Assembly (NCBI GenBank): GCA_023423275.1
Contig: JAFAFW010000110.1
Coordinates: forward strand, 1 to 64,000
Source of the DNA: Pseudomonadota bacterium
GTDB lineage: Bacteria; Pseudomonadota; Alphaproteobacteria; Rhizobiales; Hyphomicrobiaceae
Direction of reading: 5' to 3'
Length of the DNA: 64,000 bases
The notes below the pieces were generated by a model. It was not told the origin of the DNA. It was given only the letters and a program-made list of their open reading frames with translations, and searched no databases. Made by a program: the position numbers and the translations under genes. Within the stretch, counting starts at the first letter, position 1. Each line of letters begins with the position of its first letter. This document shows, piece by piece, positions 48,315 to 56,702 of the stretch.

Positions 48315-48773
48315 AGGGTAACCTTTTTCTCAGTCAAATGCGTGCAGAAAGCCAGTCATCGGGCCTCACGCGTGGCCCAGAGATCTCAGTCTTGGGGAAA
48401 GAAACGGCCGGTAATGGCGCGGCTATCCTTAGATCATGAGGGCGCGCGCCACAGCAGCGAGCACCGGCGAGGTTGGATATGGCGCGTTTACGGTAGGATT
48501 GCAAGCTGCCCCCAATGGTTTAAGCCTGCCGCCCGAAAGCGGCGGAAGCTTCGTCCCTTGGATGTGGAATGCAAGCCCATTGCAAACGACGCCGCTGTGA
48601 AAGGGATGCCGCGGGAAAAGGGATCAATCCCGGGCACCCCTACTGCGCGGCGCGCACGAGGAAGGGAGAGTGCGCACCCTGCAGCAGGGAGCGAACGCGC
48701 AAGCAATCGTTCGGTTCCCGTCGGCAATACTTTTTTAACGATTGCGGGCAGGCACAAGCTGCCCGATCACATT
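48315..48773. other. Intergenic region upstream of cspA
   Basis: 459 bases with no supportable gene. The right end holds an inverted repeat CAATCGTT/AACGATTG (48704-48711 and 48737-48744) and directly beside it the hairpin CGGGCAG-N7-CTGCCCG (48745-48765). The hairpin lies just behind the stop of the small membrane protein gene and may end its transcript. The rest may be a cspA leader and promoter. Confidence 0.5.
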
Positions 48774-49061
48774 TCAGGCTCGCCGGAACAGATAGCCGAC
48801 AGTGGCCCAGACGAGGCCAAACAGCATCTGCAGGACGAATAGGCCAGCTTCGCCACCTATGCCGCGGGCAGGCAGAATGCGCAGCCATGCGCCGATCCAG
48901 ATGAGCGCCGCGCCGACGATAGCGGCCGCGAACGCGGCCACGATGAGCTTCTGCCACTGGTCCGCACGACGGCCCATCATGAAGCCGGTTATGATCACGG
49001 CCGGATTGAGGGCCGCGATCATGACCAGCGCCCCCGGATGGAAAGGCTGAAGACCTTCCAT
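48774..49061 (-). CDS. Small three-helix membrane protein
   Basis: A 95-residue hydrophobic protein with three probable helices (ALVMIAALNPAVIITGFMMG, LIVAAFAAAIVGAALIWIGA and LFVLQMLFGLVWATVGYLF). Its ATG overlaps the chorismate mutase stop by one base (TGATG), so it is translationally coupled. Function unknown. Confidence 0.75.
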   Translation of the reverse strand: MEGLQPFHPGALVMIAALNPAVIITGFMMGRRADQWQKLIVAAFAAAIVGAALIWIGAWLRILPARGIGGEAGLFVLQMLFGLVWATVGYLFRRA

Positions 49062-49387
49062 CAGTTTCCCTTGCCCTTCTCTTCAAGCTGATCGCGCAGC
49101 TTCTCTTCCTCGTACTGGATGAACCAGCCGATCATCTGCCGCCACAGAGCCTCGCACAGATCGGGTGGCACGCCACGCTCTTCAGCCCGCGCGCGCACGC
49201 GGTCGATCACCTGCTGATTGCGCCACGGCACATTGGCCTGCTGCTGGGCAGCCAGCTTCAACTGCCAGGCCCGCTCCACATAGCCGAACCGCTCTCCAAT
49301 GATATCGACAAGCGCCGTATCGAGACGGTCGATCTGAGCGCGGACGTCCGCCATGGTTGTGCAGTCTTTGGGTAGCGGATTGCTCAT
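49061..49387 (-). CDS. Chorismate mutase (AroQ type)
   Basis: A 108-residue all-helical protein of the AroQ/PchB class. The first helix has MADVRAQIDRLDTALVDII, where the conserved Arg and Asp contact chorismate. Further helices follow with RVRARAEERG and LWRQMIGWFIQYEEEKL. It would make prephenate; an isochorismate-pyruvate lyase is the main alternative. It lies 20 bases behind the gatA stop. Confidence 0.85.
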   Translation of the reverse strand: MSNPLPKDCTTMADVRAQIDRLDTALVDIIGERFGYVERAWQLKLAAQQQANVPWRNQQVIDRVRARAEERGVPPDLCEALWRQMIGWFIQYEEEKLRDQLEEKGKGN

Positions 49388-49407
49388 AGGACGCTTGCCT
49401 TCTTCAT

Positions 49408-50895
49408 TTATGGAGTGGACCACCATCGCTCGGGCACGGTGAAGCGGCCCGCGGCGTTCTCGATCACCTGACCGGCACGGAAGAGCGTGCCTTCATCAAA
49501 CGGCTTGCCGATCAACTGCAAACCAAGCGGCGTCCCCTGCCCTGACAGCCCAGCCGGCACCGAGATCCCTGGCAGACCGGCCATGTTGACCGTGACCGTG
49601 AAGATATCTTCGAGATACATCGCCAGCGGATCACCGGATTTCTCGCCAAATGCGAACGCGGGCGACGGCGTCGTCGGCGTCAGGACGACATCGACATTAC
49701 TCCATGCCTCGTCGAAATCGCGCTTGATCAGCGTCCGCACCTTCTGCGCCTTGAGATAGTAGGCATCGTAATAGCCAGCCGACAACACGTAGGTCCCGAT
49801 CAGAATGCGGCGGCGCACTTCCTTGCCGAACCCAGCTGCGCGGCTGTTCTCGTAGGTGTCGACCAGATCCCTGCCGGGCACGCGCAGTCCATAGCGGACA
49901 CCATCATAGCGGGCGAGGTTGGACGACGCCTCTGCCGGTGCCACAATGTAATAGGCGGGCAGCGCGTACTTGGTATGCGGCAGGCTGATCTCATGGATTG
50001 TCGCCCCGGCGTCCTTCAGCCAGGCGATGCCTTTCTGCCAGAGATCCTCGATCTCCGAGGCCATGCCGTCGACGCGATATTCCTTCGGGACACCGACGCG
50101 CAATCCCTTCACGCCTTGCGACAGCAGCGATTCATAGTCCGGGACGGGCTGATCAACCGAAGTCGAATCCTTCGGATCATGGCTCGCCATCGCCTTCAGC
50201 ATGATGGCGCTGTCGCGCACCGTCTTGGCGATCGGACCGGCCTGATCGAGCGACGACGCGAACGCCACCGCGCCCCAGCGCGAACAGCGCCCATAGGTCG
50301 GCTTGATGCCGACGGTGCCGGTCAGCGCAGCAGGCTGGCGAATGGAACCGCCCGTATCCGTGGCCGTCGCCGCCAGACACAGATCAGCCGCGACCGCCGC
50401 GGCCGAACCACCCGACGATCCGCCCGGAACCAGTTTGGCATTGGAGCCGCCCGCACGCCGCCACGGGCTGACCACCGGACCGTAATAGCTCGTCTCGTTC
50501 GACGAACCCATGGCGAACTCGTCCATGTTCAGCTTGCCGAGCATGATCGCACCATCGTCCCAGAGGTTCTGGGTGACGGTCGATTCGTACGTCGGCTTGA
50601 AACCGTCGAGCACATGGCTGCACGCCTGCGCGTGAACATCCTTGGTGCAGAACAGATCCTTGATTCCGAGCGGCAGGCCTTCCAGCTCTCGCGCCTCTCC
50701 GGCCGCAATCCGCGCATCGCTGTCCCTGGCCCGCGCGAGCGCCTGTTCCGGCGTCGTCGTGATGTAGGCGTTGATCGCCGGATTGGCGGTCTCGATCGCC
50801 TTCAGGAAAGCCTCGGTCAGTTCGGTCGCGGAGAACGTCTTGGCCTTCAGGCCATCGCGCGCCTCGGCAAGGGTGAGTTTGGTGAGATCTGTCAC
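49408..50895 (-). CDS. gatA: Glutamyl-tRNA(Gln)/aspartyl-tRNA(Asn) amidotransferase subunit A
   Basis: A 495-residue amidase subunit that supplies ammonia from glutamine to charge-corrected tRNA. The Ser-cisSer-Lys triad is visible: Lys in [11 protein letters not shown], the Ser-rich stretch [15 protein letters not shown] and [12 protein letters not shown]. It follows gatC by 59 bases. gatB is not in the window, which is common for this order. Confidence 0.97.
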   Translation of the reverse strand: MTDLTKLTLAEARDGLKAKTFSATELTEAFLKAIETANPAINAYITTTPEQALARARDSDARIAAGEARELEGLPLGIKDLFCTKDVHAQACSHVLDGFKPTYESTVTQNLWDDGAIMLGKLNMDEFAMGSSNETSYYGPVVSPWRRAGGSNAKLVPGGSSGGSAAAVAADLCLAATATDTGGSIRQPAALTGTVGIKPTYGRCSRWGAVAFASSLDQAGPIAKTVRDSAIMLKAMASHDPKDSTSVDQPVPDYESLLSQGVKGLRVGVPKEYRVDGMASEIEDLWQKGIAWLKDAGATIHEISLPHTKYALPAYYIVAPAEASSNLARYDGVRYGLRVPGRDLVDTYENSRAAGFGKEVRRRILIGTYVLSAGYYDAYYLKAQKVRTLIKRDFDEAWSNVDVVLTPTTPSPAFAFGEKSGDPLAMYLEDIFTVTVNMAGLPGISVPAGLSGQGTPLGLQLIGKPFDEGTLFRAGQVIENAAGRFTVPERWWSTP

Positions 50896-50954
50896 GTTGC
50901 GTTTCGCTGGTCTCGGATCATCAATGACATCCCGCCGGGGCGGGATGCGGCCAA

Positions 50955-51242
50955 TTATTCGACTACCTTCGGCACGACGAAGAAGTGGTCCTCGGTCATC
51001 GGCGCGTTCCTGACGATGTCGTCGGGAATGTCGCCCGCCGTCACTTCATCCTTGCGCCTCGTGAGCTCGATCGGAACCACGCGTGTCATCGGCTCGACCG
51101 AGGCCGTATCGACCTCATCGAGCTGTTGCACCCAGTCGAGAATGCCGGACAACTCCTTTTGCAGCCCCTGCGCTTCCTCGTCGGTGATCTTGATCCGCGC
51201 CAGCCGCGCGATACGCCGCACGGTCGCTTCGTCGACCTGCAT
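50955..51242 (-). CDS. gatC: Glutamyl-tRNA(Gln)/aspartyl-tRNA(Asn) amidotransferase subunit C
   Basis: A 95-residue subunit that wraps GatA and GatB together. It has the standard start [15 protein letters not shown], an [12 protein letters not shown] centre and the C-terminal [22 protein letters not shown] 51242 begins the conserved sequence. It is first in gatC-gatA. Confidence 0.95.
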   Translation of the reverse strand: MQVDEATVRRIARLARIKITDEEAQGLQKELSGILDWVQQLDEVDTASVEPMTRVVPIELTRRKDEVTAGDIPDDIVRNAPMTEDHFFVVPKVVE

Positions 51243-51354
51243 GATTCCTCGCTTAATGTTCCTGGAGTTGCGAGCCAAGCCGCACTCTTAGCCCGCCATC
51301 GGCATGCCGCGCAACCGGGCTGGCATCGAACGTGCTCCACACGGCGGACGAGCG

Positions 51355-52506
51355 CTAGCGATCGGATTGCGACACTTGTGCCCGGGTGGATGTGCTCTCG
51401 ATGAAAACGTCGACCTGCTGGCCCGAATAAGCCCGTCCCGCATCCGGCGGCAGGGCGTAGATCACGCGCAAAACCCGTGTGTCGACGCGCTCCCCGGCCG
51501 CGCCCGTCAGCGAGCGTTTGGGAACGATGATCGGTTCGACGCGAACGAACTTGAGTTGCATGCGCTCATTCGACTGCCCCCTCAGACTCGCAAAGACCCG
51601 TGCGGTCGGGCTGAAGCGCGCAACGTCACCCTCGTCGATATCGACGCGGACGTGTAGCGGATCGAGATTGCCGAGGATGATCAATGGCGTCGTCACAGTG
51701 CCGGCGAACGCATACTCGCCCGGCCGGACGTTCACCTGCAGCACGGTCGCAGCGACGGGCGCGCGCACGGTCAGGAGAGCCAGATCGATCTCGGCCGTCT
51801 CCAGGGTCCGCCGTGCCTGCTCCACGGCTGCCTCGTCAACGGCCAGGGTGGCGCCGCTCGGCGCCGCGATCAGTTTCAACTCTTCTTCGAGCTGCACGAT
51901 GCGGGCGCGGGCCTCCTCGAGCCGGGCCTGGGCCGAGCGCTCCGTATTCCGCCGCCGCGTCACCTCGCGCTGGCTGATGGCATTGCCGCCCTTGGCAAGG
52001 AGTTCTTCCCCCGATCTCAATTGGTCTGCCCATTCCTCCATTTCCGCCTTCGCGGCATTGGCCGCAGCGCGCGCCGCCTCAACCTGCGCTTTAAGCGAAG
52101 CCGTCCGCGCGACGGTCTGATCGCGGCGGCGCTCGGCGGCGAGCAATTCGGCGCGGCGCAGATCAACCGTTCCCTTCGCCGCGCGCTGATCGAGCACGAA
52201 CAACGTCTCGCCGGCTTTCACCGATTGGCCCGGAATGACCATGACCGTCTCGACGACGCCGGAGCGATGCGCCCCGATTTCGATTTCCTGTCCATTCGGC
52301 TCGACCAGTCCGGCGGCGCCGATGAACCCCTGCGCAACAGCACCACCCGCACCACCTTGGCTCCCCGGTTGCACGGGAGGCGAGACCACCGGCACATTGG
52401 TGGCCGGATGCGGCTGCGTCCGGCTGATGGACAGGATGGCTCCGGCTGCCGCGACGACGGCGGCCAGCGGAAGACCATAGATCAGCAGTTTAGAGCGGCT
52501 GGCCAT
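51355..52506 (-). CDS. ABC exporter membrane fusion protein (DevB/HlyD type)
   Basis: A 383-residue adaptor with an N-terminal membrane anchor (LLIYGLPLAAVVAAAGAIL), a lipoyl/barrel half around VMVIPGQSVKAGETLFVLD, a long Ala/Glu/Arg-rich coiled coil (about 110-215) and the return half VRAPVAATVLQVNVRPGEYA. It would link the inner-membrane ABC pump to an outer-membrane channel. It overlaps the ATPase gene by one base and is last in the TetR-permease-ATPase-adaptor operon. Confidence 0.92.
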   Translation of the reverse strand: MASRSKLLIYGLPLAAVVAAAGAILSISRTQPHPATNVPVVSPPVQPGSQGGAGGAVAQGFIGAAGLVEPNGQEIEIGAHRSGVVETVMVIPGQSVKAGETLFVLDQRAAKGTVDLRRAELLAAERRRDQTVARTASLKAQVEAARAAANAAKAEMEEWADQLRSGEELLAKGGNAISQREVTRRRNTERSAQARLEEARARIVQLEEELKLIAAPSGATLAVDEAAVEQARRTLETAEIDLALLTVRAPVAATVLQVNVRPGEYAFAGTVTTPLIILGNLDPLHVRVDIDEGDVARFSPTARVFASLRGQSNERMQLKFVRVEPIIVPKRSLTGAAGERVDTRVLRVIYALPPDAGRAYSGQQVDVFIESTSTRAQVSQSDR

Positions 52507-53252
52507 CAGTCGGCCTCCGTAAATGGGGGGAGATCGATCCCCGTGATCCGTCCGTCCGACATGCGCACGATGCGGTCGGCGAAATGGAAAATCCGGTTGT
52601 CGTGCGTGACGACGATCACGGCCCGGTCCTTGGCCATGGCGTGATCCCGCAGGATTTCCATGACACTCTGCCCCGCGCTGGCATCGAGCGACGCGGTCGG
52701 CTCGTCGGAAATGACGAGGCGCGGCTCGTGTACCAGCGCCCGCGCGATCGCGACGCGCTGCTGCTGACCGCCTGAAAGCTCGGCGGGAAACTTGTCGAGG
52801 TGCTTTTCCAGGCCCACTGCGGCCAGCAGCTCCCGCGCCTTACGGTTGGCGATCGCTTCCGACGCGCCATTGACGAGCAGCGGCACCGACGCATTCTCGG
52901 TCGCGGTCAACGCTGGCAGCAGATTGAACTGCTGGAAGATGAAGCCGATGGTGTGCGCGCGAAATCTGGCCAGACGGCTGCCGCTCAGGCTGTCGAGGCG
53001 CGTGCCGAAAACGTCGACCTCCCCCGCCTCGGCCGACAGAATGCCCGCAATCACCGAGATCAGCGTCGTTTTTCCGCAGCCCGATGGCCCGACGATATAC
53101 GTCATCGCACCTGTGCCGATCTCCACATCGATACCGTGCAGAACGCGAATGCGCGTCTCACCGGTGCCGAACTCCTTGACGATCCCGGAGCAGCGCACCG
53201 CGATGTCGGGATCGGCTCCCGCATGAGGTTTTGGTTCGGCGAGTGTCAGCAT
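52506..53252 (-). CDS. ABC exporter ATP-binding protein (DevA/LolD-like)
   Basis: A 248-residue ATPase of the MacB/LolD/DevA branch. Walker A is VGPSGCGKTTL, the signature [15 protein letters not shown], Walker B LVISDEPTASLDA, and the H-loop VTHDNRI. It powers the DevC-type permease 4 bases upstream. Confidence 0.95.
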   Translation of the reverse strand: MLTLAEPKPHAGADPDIAVRCSGIVKEFGTGETRIRVLHGIDVEIGTGAMTYIVGPSGCGKTTLISVIAGILSAEAGEVDVFGTRLDSLSGSRLARFRAHTIGFIFQQFNLLPALTATENASVPLLVNGASEAIANRKARELLAAVGLEKHLDKFPAELSGGQQQRVAIARALVHEPRLVISDEPTASLDASAGQSVMEILRDHAMAKDRAVIVVTHDNRIFHFADRIVRMSDGRITGIDLPPFTEAD

Positions 53253-53256
53253 GCCA

Positions 53257-54402
53257 TCACCCGCGGAACACGACGGCAGGGTCGACGACCAACACCCTGC
53301 GCAGACTGATCAGCGCCGACGTCAGCATGATCAATGCCGCCAGGATGCCGACACCGATCGCGACCTGCCAGGGCAGATAGAAGCCGCGAAAGAAGGATGT
53401 CGGATTCGAAGTCACCGCCTCGAAGAACACCGACGTCAGGCCAAGGCCGATCGCGTAGCCGATAGTGCCGACCACGGCCGCCTGCAAAACCACCATGCCG
53501 ATGAGCTGGCCGTTGGTCAGTCCCATCGCCTTGAGCGCGGCGTACTGCTTGAGATTCTCGACCACGAACATGTTGAACGTCAGCCCAACGACCGCGATGC
53601 CGACGATGACACCAAGCAGCACCACCGTGCCGAAGTTGACGGGAATACCGGTGTTGAACAGGAAATAGCGCATGGTCTCGCGACGGAACTCGCCGGAGGA
53701 CAGCGCCTTGAGGCCGGTCTGCGTTTCAATCCGGCGCGCGACTTCGGCGGGTGCCAAGTCGGGTGCAGATCTCGCCAGCACGTAGGAGAGTTGATTGCGC
53801 CCGTTATTGGTGAACGATAGCGCTTGCGAATAGCGCGTATAGATCAGCGGCTGTGTCTGGAACGGCGGCGCGGTGCGCACGATGGCCGTGACGACAGCGC
53901 GCCGGTCGTTCAGCTCCAGCGTCCGGCCGAGCTCCAGCGGTTTCTCCGGCCAGATCTTTTTGAAACCGGATTCATCGATGGCGATCGCGTCCGGGTTTCT
54001 CAGCGCCTCGCGGCTTCCCAGGATGATTTCGGGCGGCAGGCCGATGAGGGTCATGTCGTCGAGGCCATAGACGAACGACGACTGCAGGCCGCCGGTCTCG
54101 ATCGTCACCACCGCCTGCCCCTTGAAGAACGGCACGGCCCACGCGACGCCAGGAACACCGCGCACACGCCCCAGCTCCGTATCGCGCAGGGGGCGCACGG
54201 CATCGATCTGCTCGATGGCGGGGTCCATGACCCAGATGTTGGGCTCGCGCGTCTCCGTGATCAGGTTTGCGGTTCGCTCCATGATGCCGACGAACATGCT
54301 CGCCTGCTGGGTGATCAGCAGCGTCGAAAACGCCATGCCGAAGACCAATCCGAGCAGCTTGGCCGGATCTCCGAACAGCATTTTCAAAGCAACGCGGTTC
54401 AC
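53257..54402 (-). CDS. ABC exporter permease (DevC/FtsX type)
   Basis: A 381-residue permease. One helix near the N-terminus is followed by a large periplasmic domain (about 45-245) and three C-terminal helices of the FtsX core (for example VVLLGVIVGIAVVGLTFNM). DevBCA-type pumps in cyanobacteria export glycolipids; the cargo here is unknown. Its ATG overlaps the tetR stop by four bases. Confidence 0.92.
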   Translation of the reverse strand: MNRVALKMLFGDPAKLLGLVFGMAFSTLLITQQASMFVGIMERTANLITETREPNIWVMDPAIEQIDAVRPLRDTELGRVRGVPGVAWAVPFFKGQAVVTIETGGLQSSFVYGLDDMTLIGLPPEIILGSREALRNPDAIAIDESGFKKIWPEKPLELGRTLELNDRRAVVTAIVRTAPPFQTQPLIYTRYSQALSFTNNGRNQLSYVLARSAPDLAPAEVARRIETQTGLKALSSGEFRRETMRYFLFNTGIPVNFGTVVLLGVIVGIAVVGLTFNMFVVENLKQYAALKAMGLTNGQLIGMVVLQAAVVGTIGYAIGLGLTSVFFEAVTSNPTSFFRGFYLPWQVAIGVGILAALIMLTSALISLRRVLVVDPAVVFRG

Positions 54403-55043
54403 GAGCGATCCCTCGCGGCATCGGAACGTGCGCCGGGGCTCTGCTTGAGCGCGGCGAGCAGAATATCGACATGTGCTTCGAGCATCCTGTCCGCATCCAG
54501 ATGCTGGTGACGATCCATCAGCATTTTCCAGATGACCGACATCAGCACCGGCGCGACGATGAGCTGGGGGAAGTCCATCACCGGACCCGGCCGAAATTCC
54601 CCTCTTTCGACACCGCGCGCCATGATCCAGCGCAAAAGCGCCATGCCCCGGCTTACGACCTGCTCATGATAGTAGGCGGTGAGGTCGGGATGCTTCGGTC
54701 CCTCAGCGACCATCAGCCTGATGACAGACCCCAGGCGCGAGCCCACCACCTGCTTCATCAGACCGAGAAGCGGTCCTCGGATCAAAGCTTCCGAGGACTC
54801 GTCGGAAGCCTCCAATCGTCTCCGCAAGGCTTCGACGCGAGGCACGAGAAGCGTACGGATCGCCGCCTTGAACAACTCTTCCTTGGTGCGGAAGTAGACG
54901 TAGACCAAGCCTTTTGAAATGCCGGCGCGGCTGGCCACATCGTCAAGACGTGTCTCCGCATATCCGCGCGTGGCGAATTCCTCGATGGCAGCTTCCAGGA
55001 TCTCCTCCGGGCGCTGCTCCTTGCGGCGTTCGTTGCGAGCCAT
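54399..55043 (-). CDS. TetR-family repressor of the adjacent exporter
   Basis: A 214-residue regulator with an N-terminal helix-turn-helix (RLDDVASRAGISKGLVYVYF) and a helical ligand domain. A GTG at 55061 would add six residues; ATG 55043 opens the family-like basic start. It is the first gene of the exporter operon, and a perfect palindrome in its promoter suggests autoregulation with ligand-induced export. Confidence 0.93.
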   Translation of the reverse strand: MARNERRKEQRPEEILEAAIEEFATRGYAETRLDDVASRAGISKGLVYVYFRTKEELFKAAIRTLLVPRVEALRRRLEASDESSEALIRGPLLGLMKQVVGSRLGSVIRLMVAEGPKHPDLTAYYHEQVVSRGMALLRWIMARGVERGEFRPGPVMDFPQLIVAPVLMSVIWKMLMDRHQHLDADRMLEAHVDILLAALKQSPGARSDAARDRS

Positions 55044-55069
55044 GCCACCCAACTCCTCCACAGACAGTA

Positions 55070-55101
55070 CAAATATGCTTTATTGACTTTTGGGTCAATA
55101 A
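55070..55101 (-). promoter_or_regulatory. Promoter and palindromic operator of the TetR-exporter operon
   Basis: TTATTGAC and GTCAATAA (55080-55087 and 55094-55101) are perfect 8-base arms with a 6-base spacer. Read on the minus strand, TTGACC inside the dyad is a good -35 and TATTTG, 17 bases on (55075-55070), a possible -10. A repressor here would cover the -35. Confidence 0.7.
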
Positions 55102-55202
55102 GCGCCCGCCTGCTTGCACGGCAGCGGAAGGGTCGCGGACAAAGCCCAGGGAGCCGCAAACACGCCATGATGCGGCCACATGGTGCGACAAATCAGTGAA
55201 CG

Positions 55203-56450
55203 ATGAGATTCGATACGCCGCTCATGACATCAGCCGCCAACCGCTTGGCACGCGTCGCGCAGCAGATGGCTCTGGCCGCCTTGCTCGGCTTTATGGTAGC
55301 CGCTCTCCCCATGTCGGCATCTCCGGCTCAGGCCAACAGCAGGGTCCAGGCCATGATCGAGCGGCTCGACGAACGTCAACGGCGCGAGTTCCTGGCATGG
55401 CGTGAGGCCCAGGACGCTCACGATGCCGCCCTCGACAGATACTGGGGTCAGGTGGAGCGAATCCGGTCGGCACGGCGCAAGAAGTTGCGCGCCGGTCAGC
55501 AGGCGTCCGCCGATGACTACGTTATGAGCTTTCCGCCCGACTACTCCGGACCAACGCTGTCAGCTCCGCTCGCCCGTCTCTGGGATGAACTGAAGCCTCC
55601 CGTCGAGGCGAAACCGATCCCCGACCTGTCCGATTTCCTGGAAAATGCGGCAAAGCATTATCAATTCGTTCCTGAGCGGATCCCGGAAAGCGAGTTCAAG
55701 CGGCGCTATGCGCTGGAGGCGCTCTCGCACGGTCTCACCAAGGATCAGGTCGTTCGGGTCTACGCGCTCGAAACCGGTGGTCAGGGCACGCACGACATGC
55801 AGTCCGGAATCAATCCGATCACCAGGCGCGGCAAGCCGATTTCCACGGCCCTCGGCTATGCGCAGCTTCTGCATGCCAACTCGGTCAACGAACTCGTCAA
55901 GCACGGCAATACCTTCATCGCGCGGCTTGAGAGCACAGCCCGTGCACCGGGTGTCTCTGCCGAACGGGCTGCATCGTTGAAGAACAAGATCCGTGCCCTG
56001 CGGCGCATGCAGGTGAACCTGCGCGGCGTTCGCAACGACTGGGGCGCGCACATGCGCTTCGCCGCCACGCCCAAAGGTCTTGGCATCCATGCTCTCAACC
56101 TGGACGGCGACATCGGCCCGCTGCTTCAGGTCATCAAGCTGCGCGGTGTGCGGGAGGTCGCCGAAAGGGCGGGACGCACATCGCTGACCCCGGCTGAACT
56201 GGAGTTGATGAACCTGGCCGGCCCCAGCACGGGGCTGGAAATGATGACGCCGCTGGGCCGCAAGGCGCCGTCCAGCAACTTCTTCTCGCGCGGCGGCTAT
56301 ACCCGCAACCCGATCGTCCACAAACGATCCGGCGCGGAGTTGCTGGCGCAGCTTGACGTGCGGATGGATTTCCACTTGCCGAAGCCCGGCGCCGTGGAGT
56401 TCGGAGCCATCTTCGACCAGATTCTGGCCCAGCGCGCGGCCCGTCGATAG
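55203..56450 (+). CDS. Exported lytic-transglycosylase-like protein
   Basis: A 415-residue protein with a signal peptide (MALAALLGFMVAALPMSASPAQA). A charged helical section follows (about 45-100), then a lysozyme-like core: candidate catalytic Glu 190 in YALETGGQGTHD and GYAQLLHANSVNEL near 218, which match the Glu and G-Y-x-Q-L spacing of SLT-type enzymes. The C-terminal 150 residues are unassigned. It probably acts on peptidoglycan. ATG 55224 is another start. It is divergent from tetR. Confidence 0.65.
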   Translation: MRFDTPLMTSAANRLARVAQQMALAALLGFMVAALPMSASPAQANSRVQAMIERLDERQRREFLAWREAQDAHDAALDRYWGQVERIRSARRKKLRAGQQASADDYVMSFPPDYSGPTLSAPLARLWDELKPPVEAKPIPDLSDFLENAAKHYQFVPERIPESEFKRRYALEALSHGLTKDQVVRVYALETGGQGTHDMQSGINPITRRGKPISTALGYAQLLHANSVNELVKHGNTFIARLESTARAPGVSAERAASLKNKIRALRRMQVNLRGVRNDWGAHMRFAATPKGLGIHALNLDGDIGPLLQVIKLRGVREVAERAGRTSLTPAELELMNLAGPSTGLEMMTPLGRKAPSSNFFSRGGYTRNPIVHKRSGAELLAQLDVRMDFHLPKPGAVEFGAIFDQILAQRAARR

Positions 56451-56702
56451 ACCGCGCAATCAGCCCTGATATCGCCGCGATCATGGGCGCTTGGCCAAAA
56501 ACACGCTGCACGCGGACGGAACACTTCGACGTATTTTGAAAGACCTTCCGAGGCTTATCCGCTTTGGTTCAGCGTGTCGCTCAAGCCACACGAAAATCCA
56601 ACCTCTACTTTAGAAGTGTTCGTCTTCTGGCTTTCGTGGTGTGAGCCGGTATGCTGCGCCGCCGTGGTCCCGGCTGTCCCGGGAGCATGATCAGTTAGCG
56701 GC

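Noticed and set aside
48075..48842. A 255-codon plus-strand frame across cspA and its upstream region
   Set aside because: It is antisense to a clear cold-shock gene at one end and to a small membrane protein gene at the other, with no features of its own.
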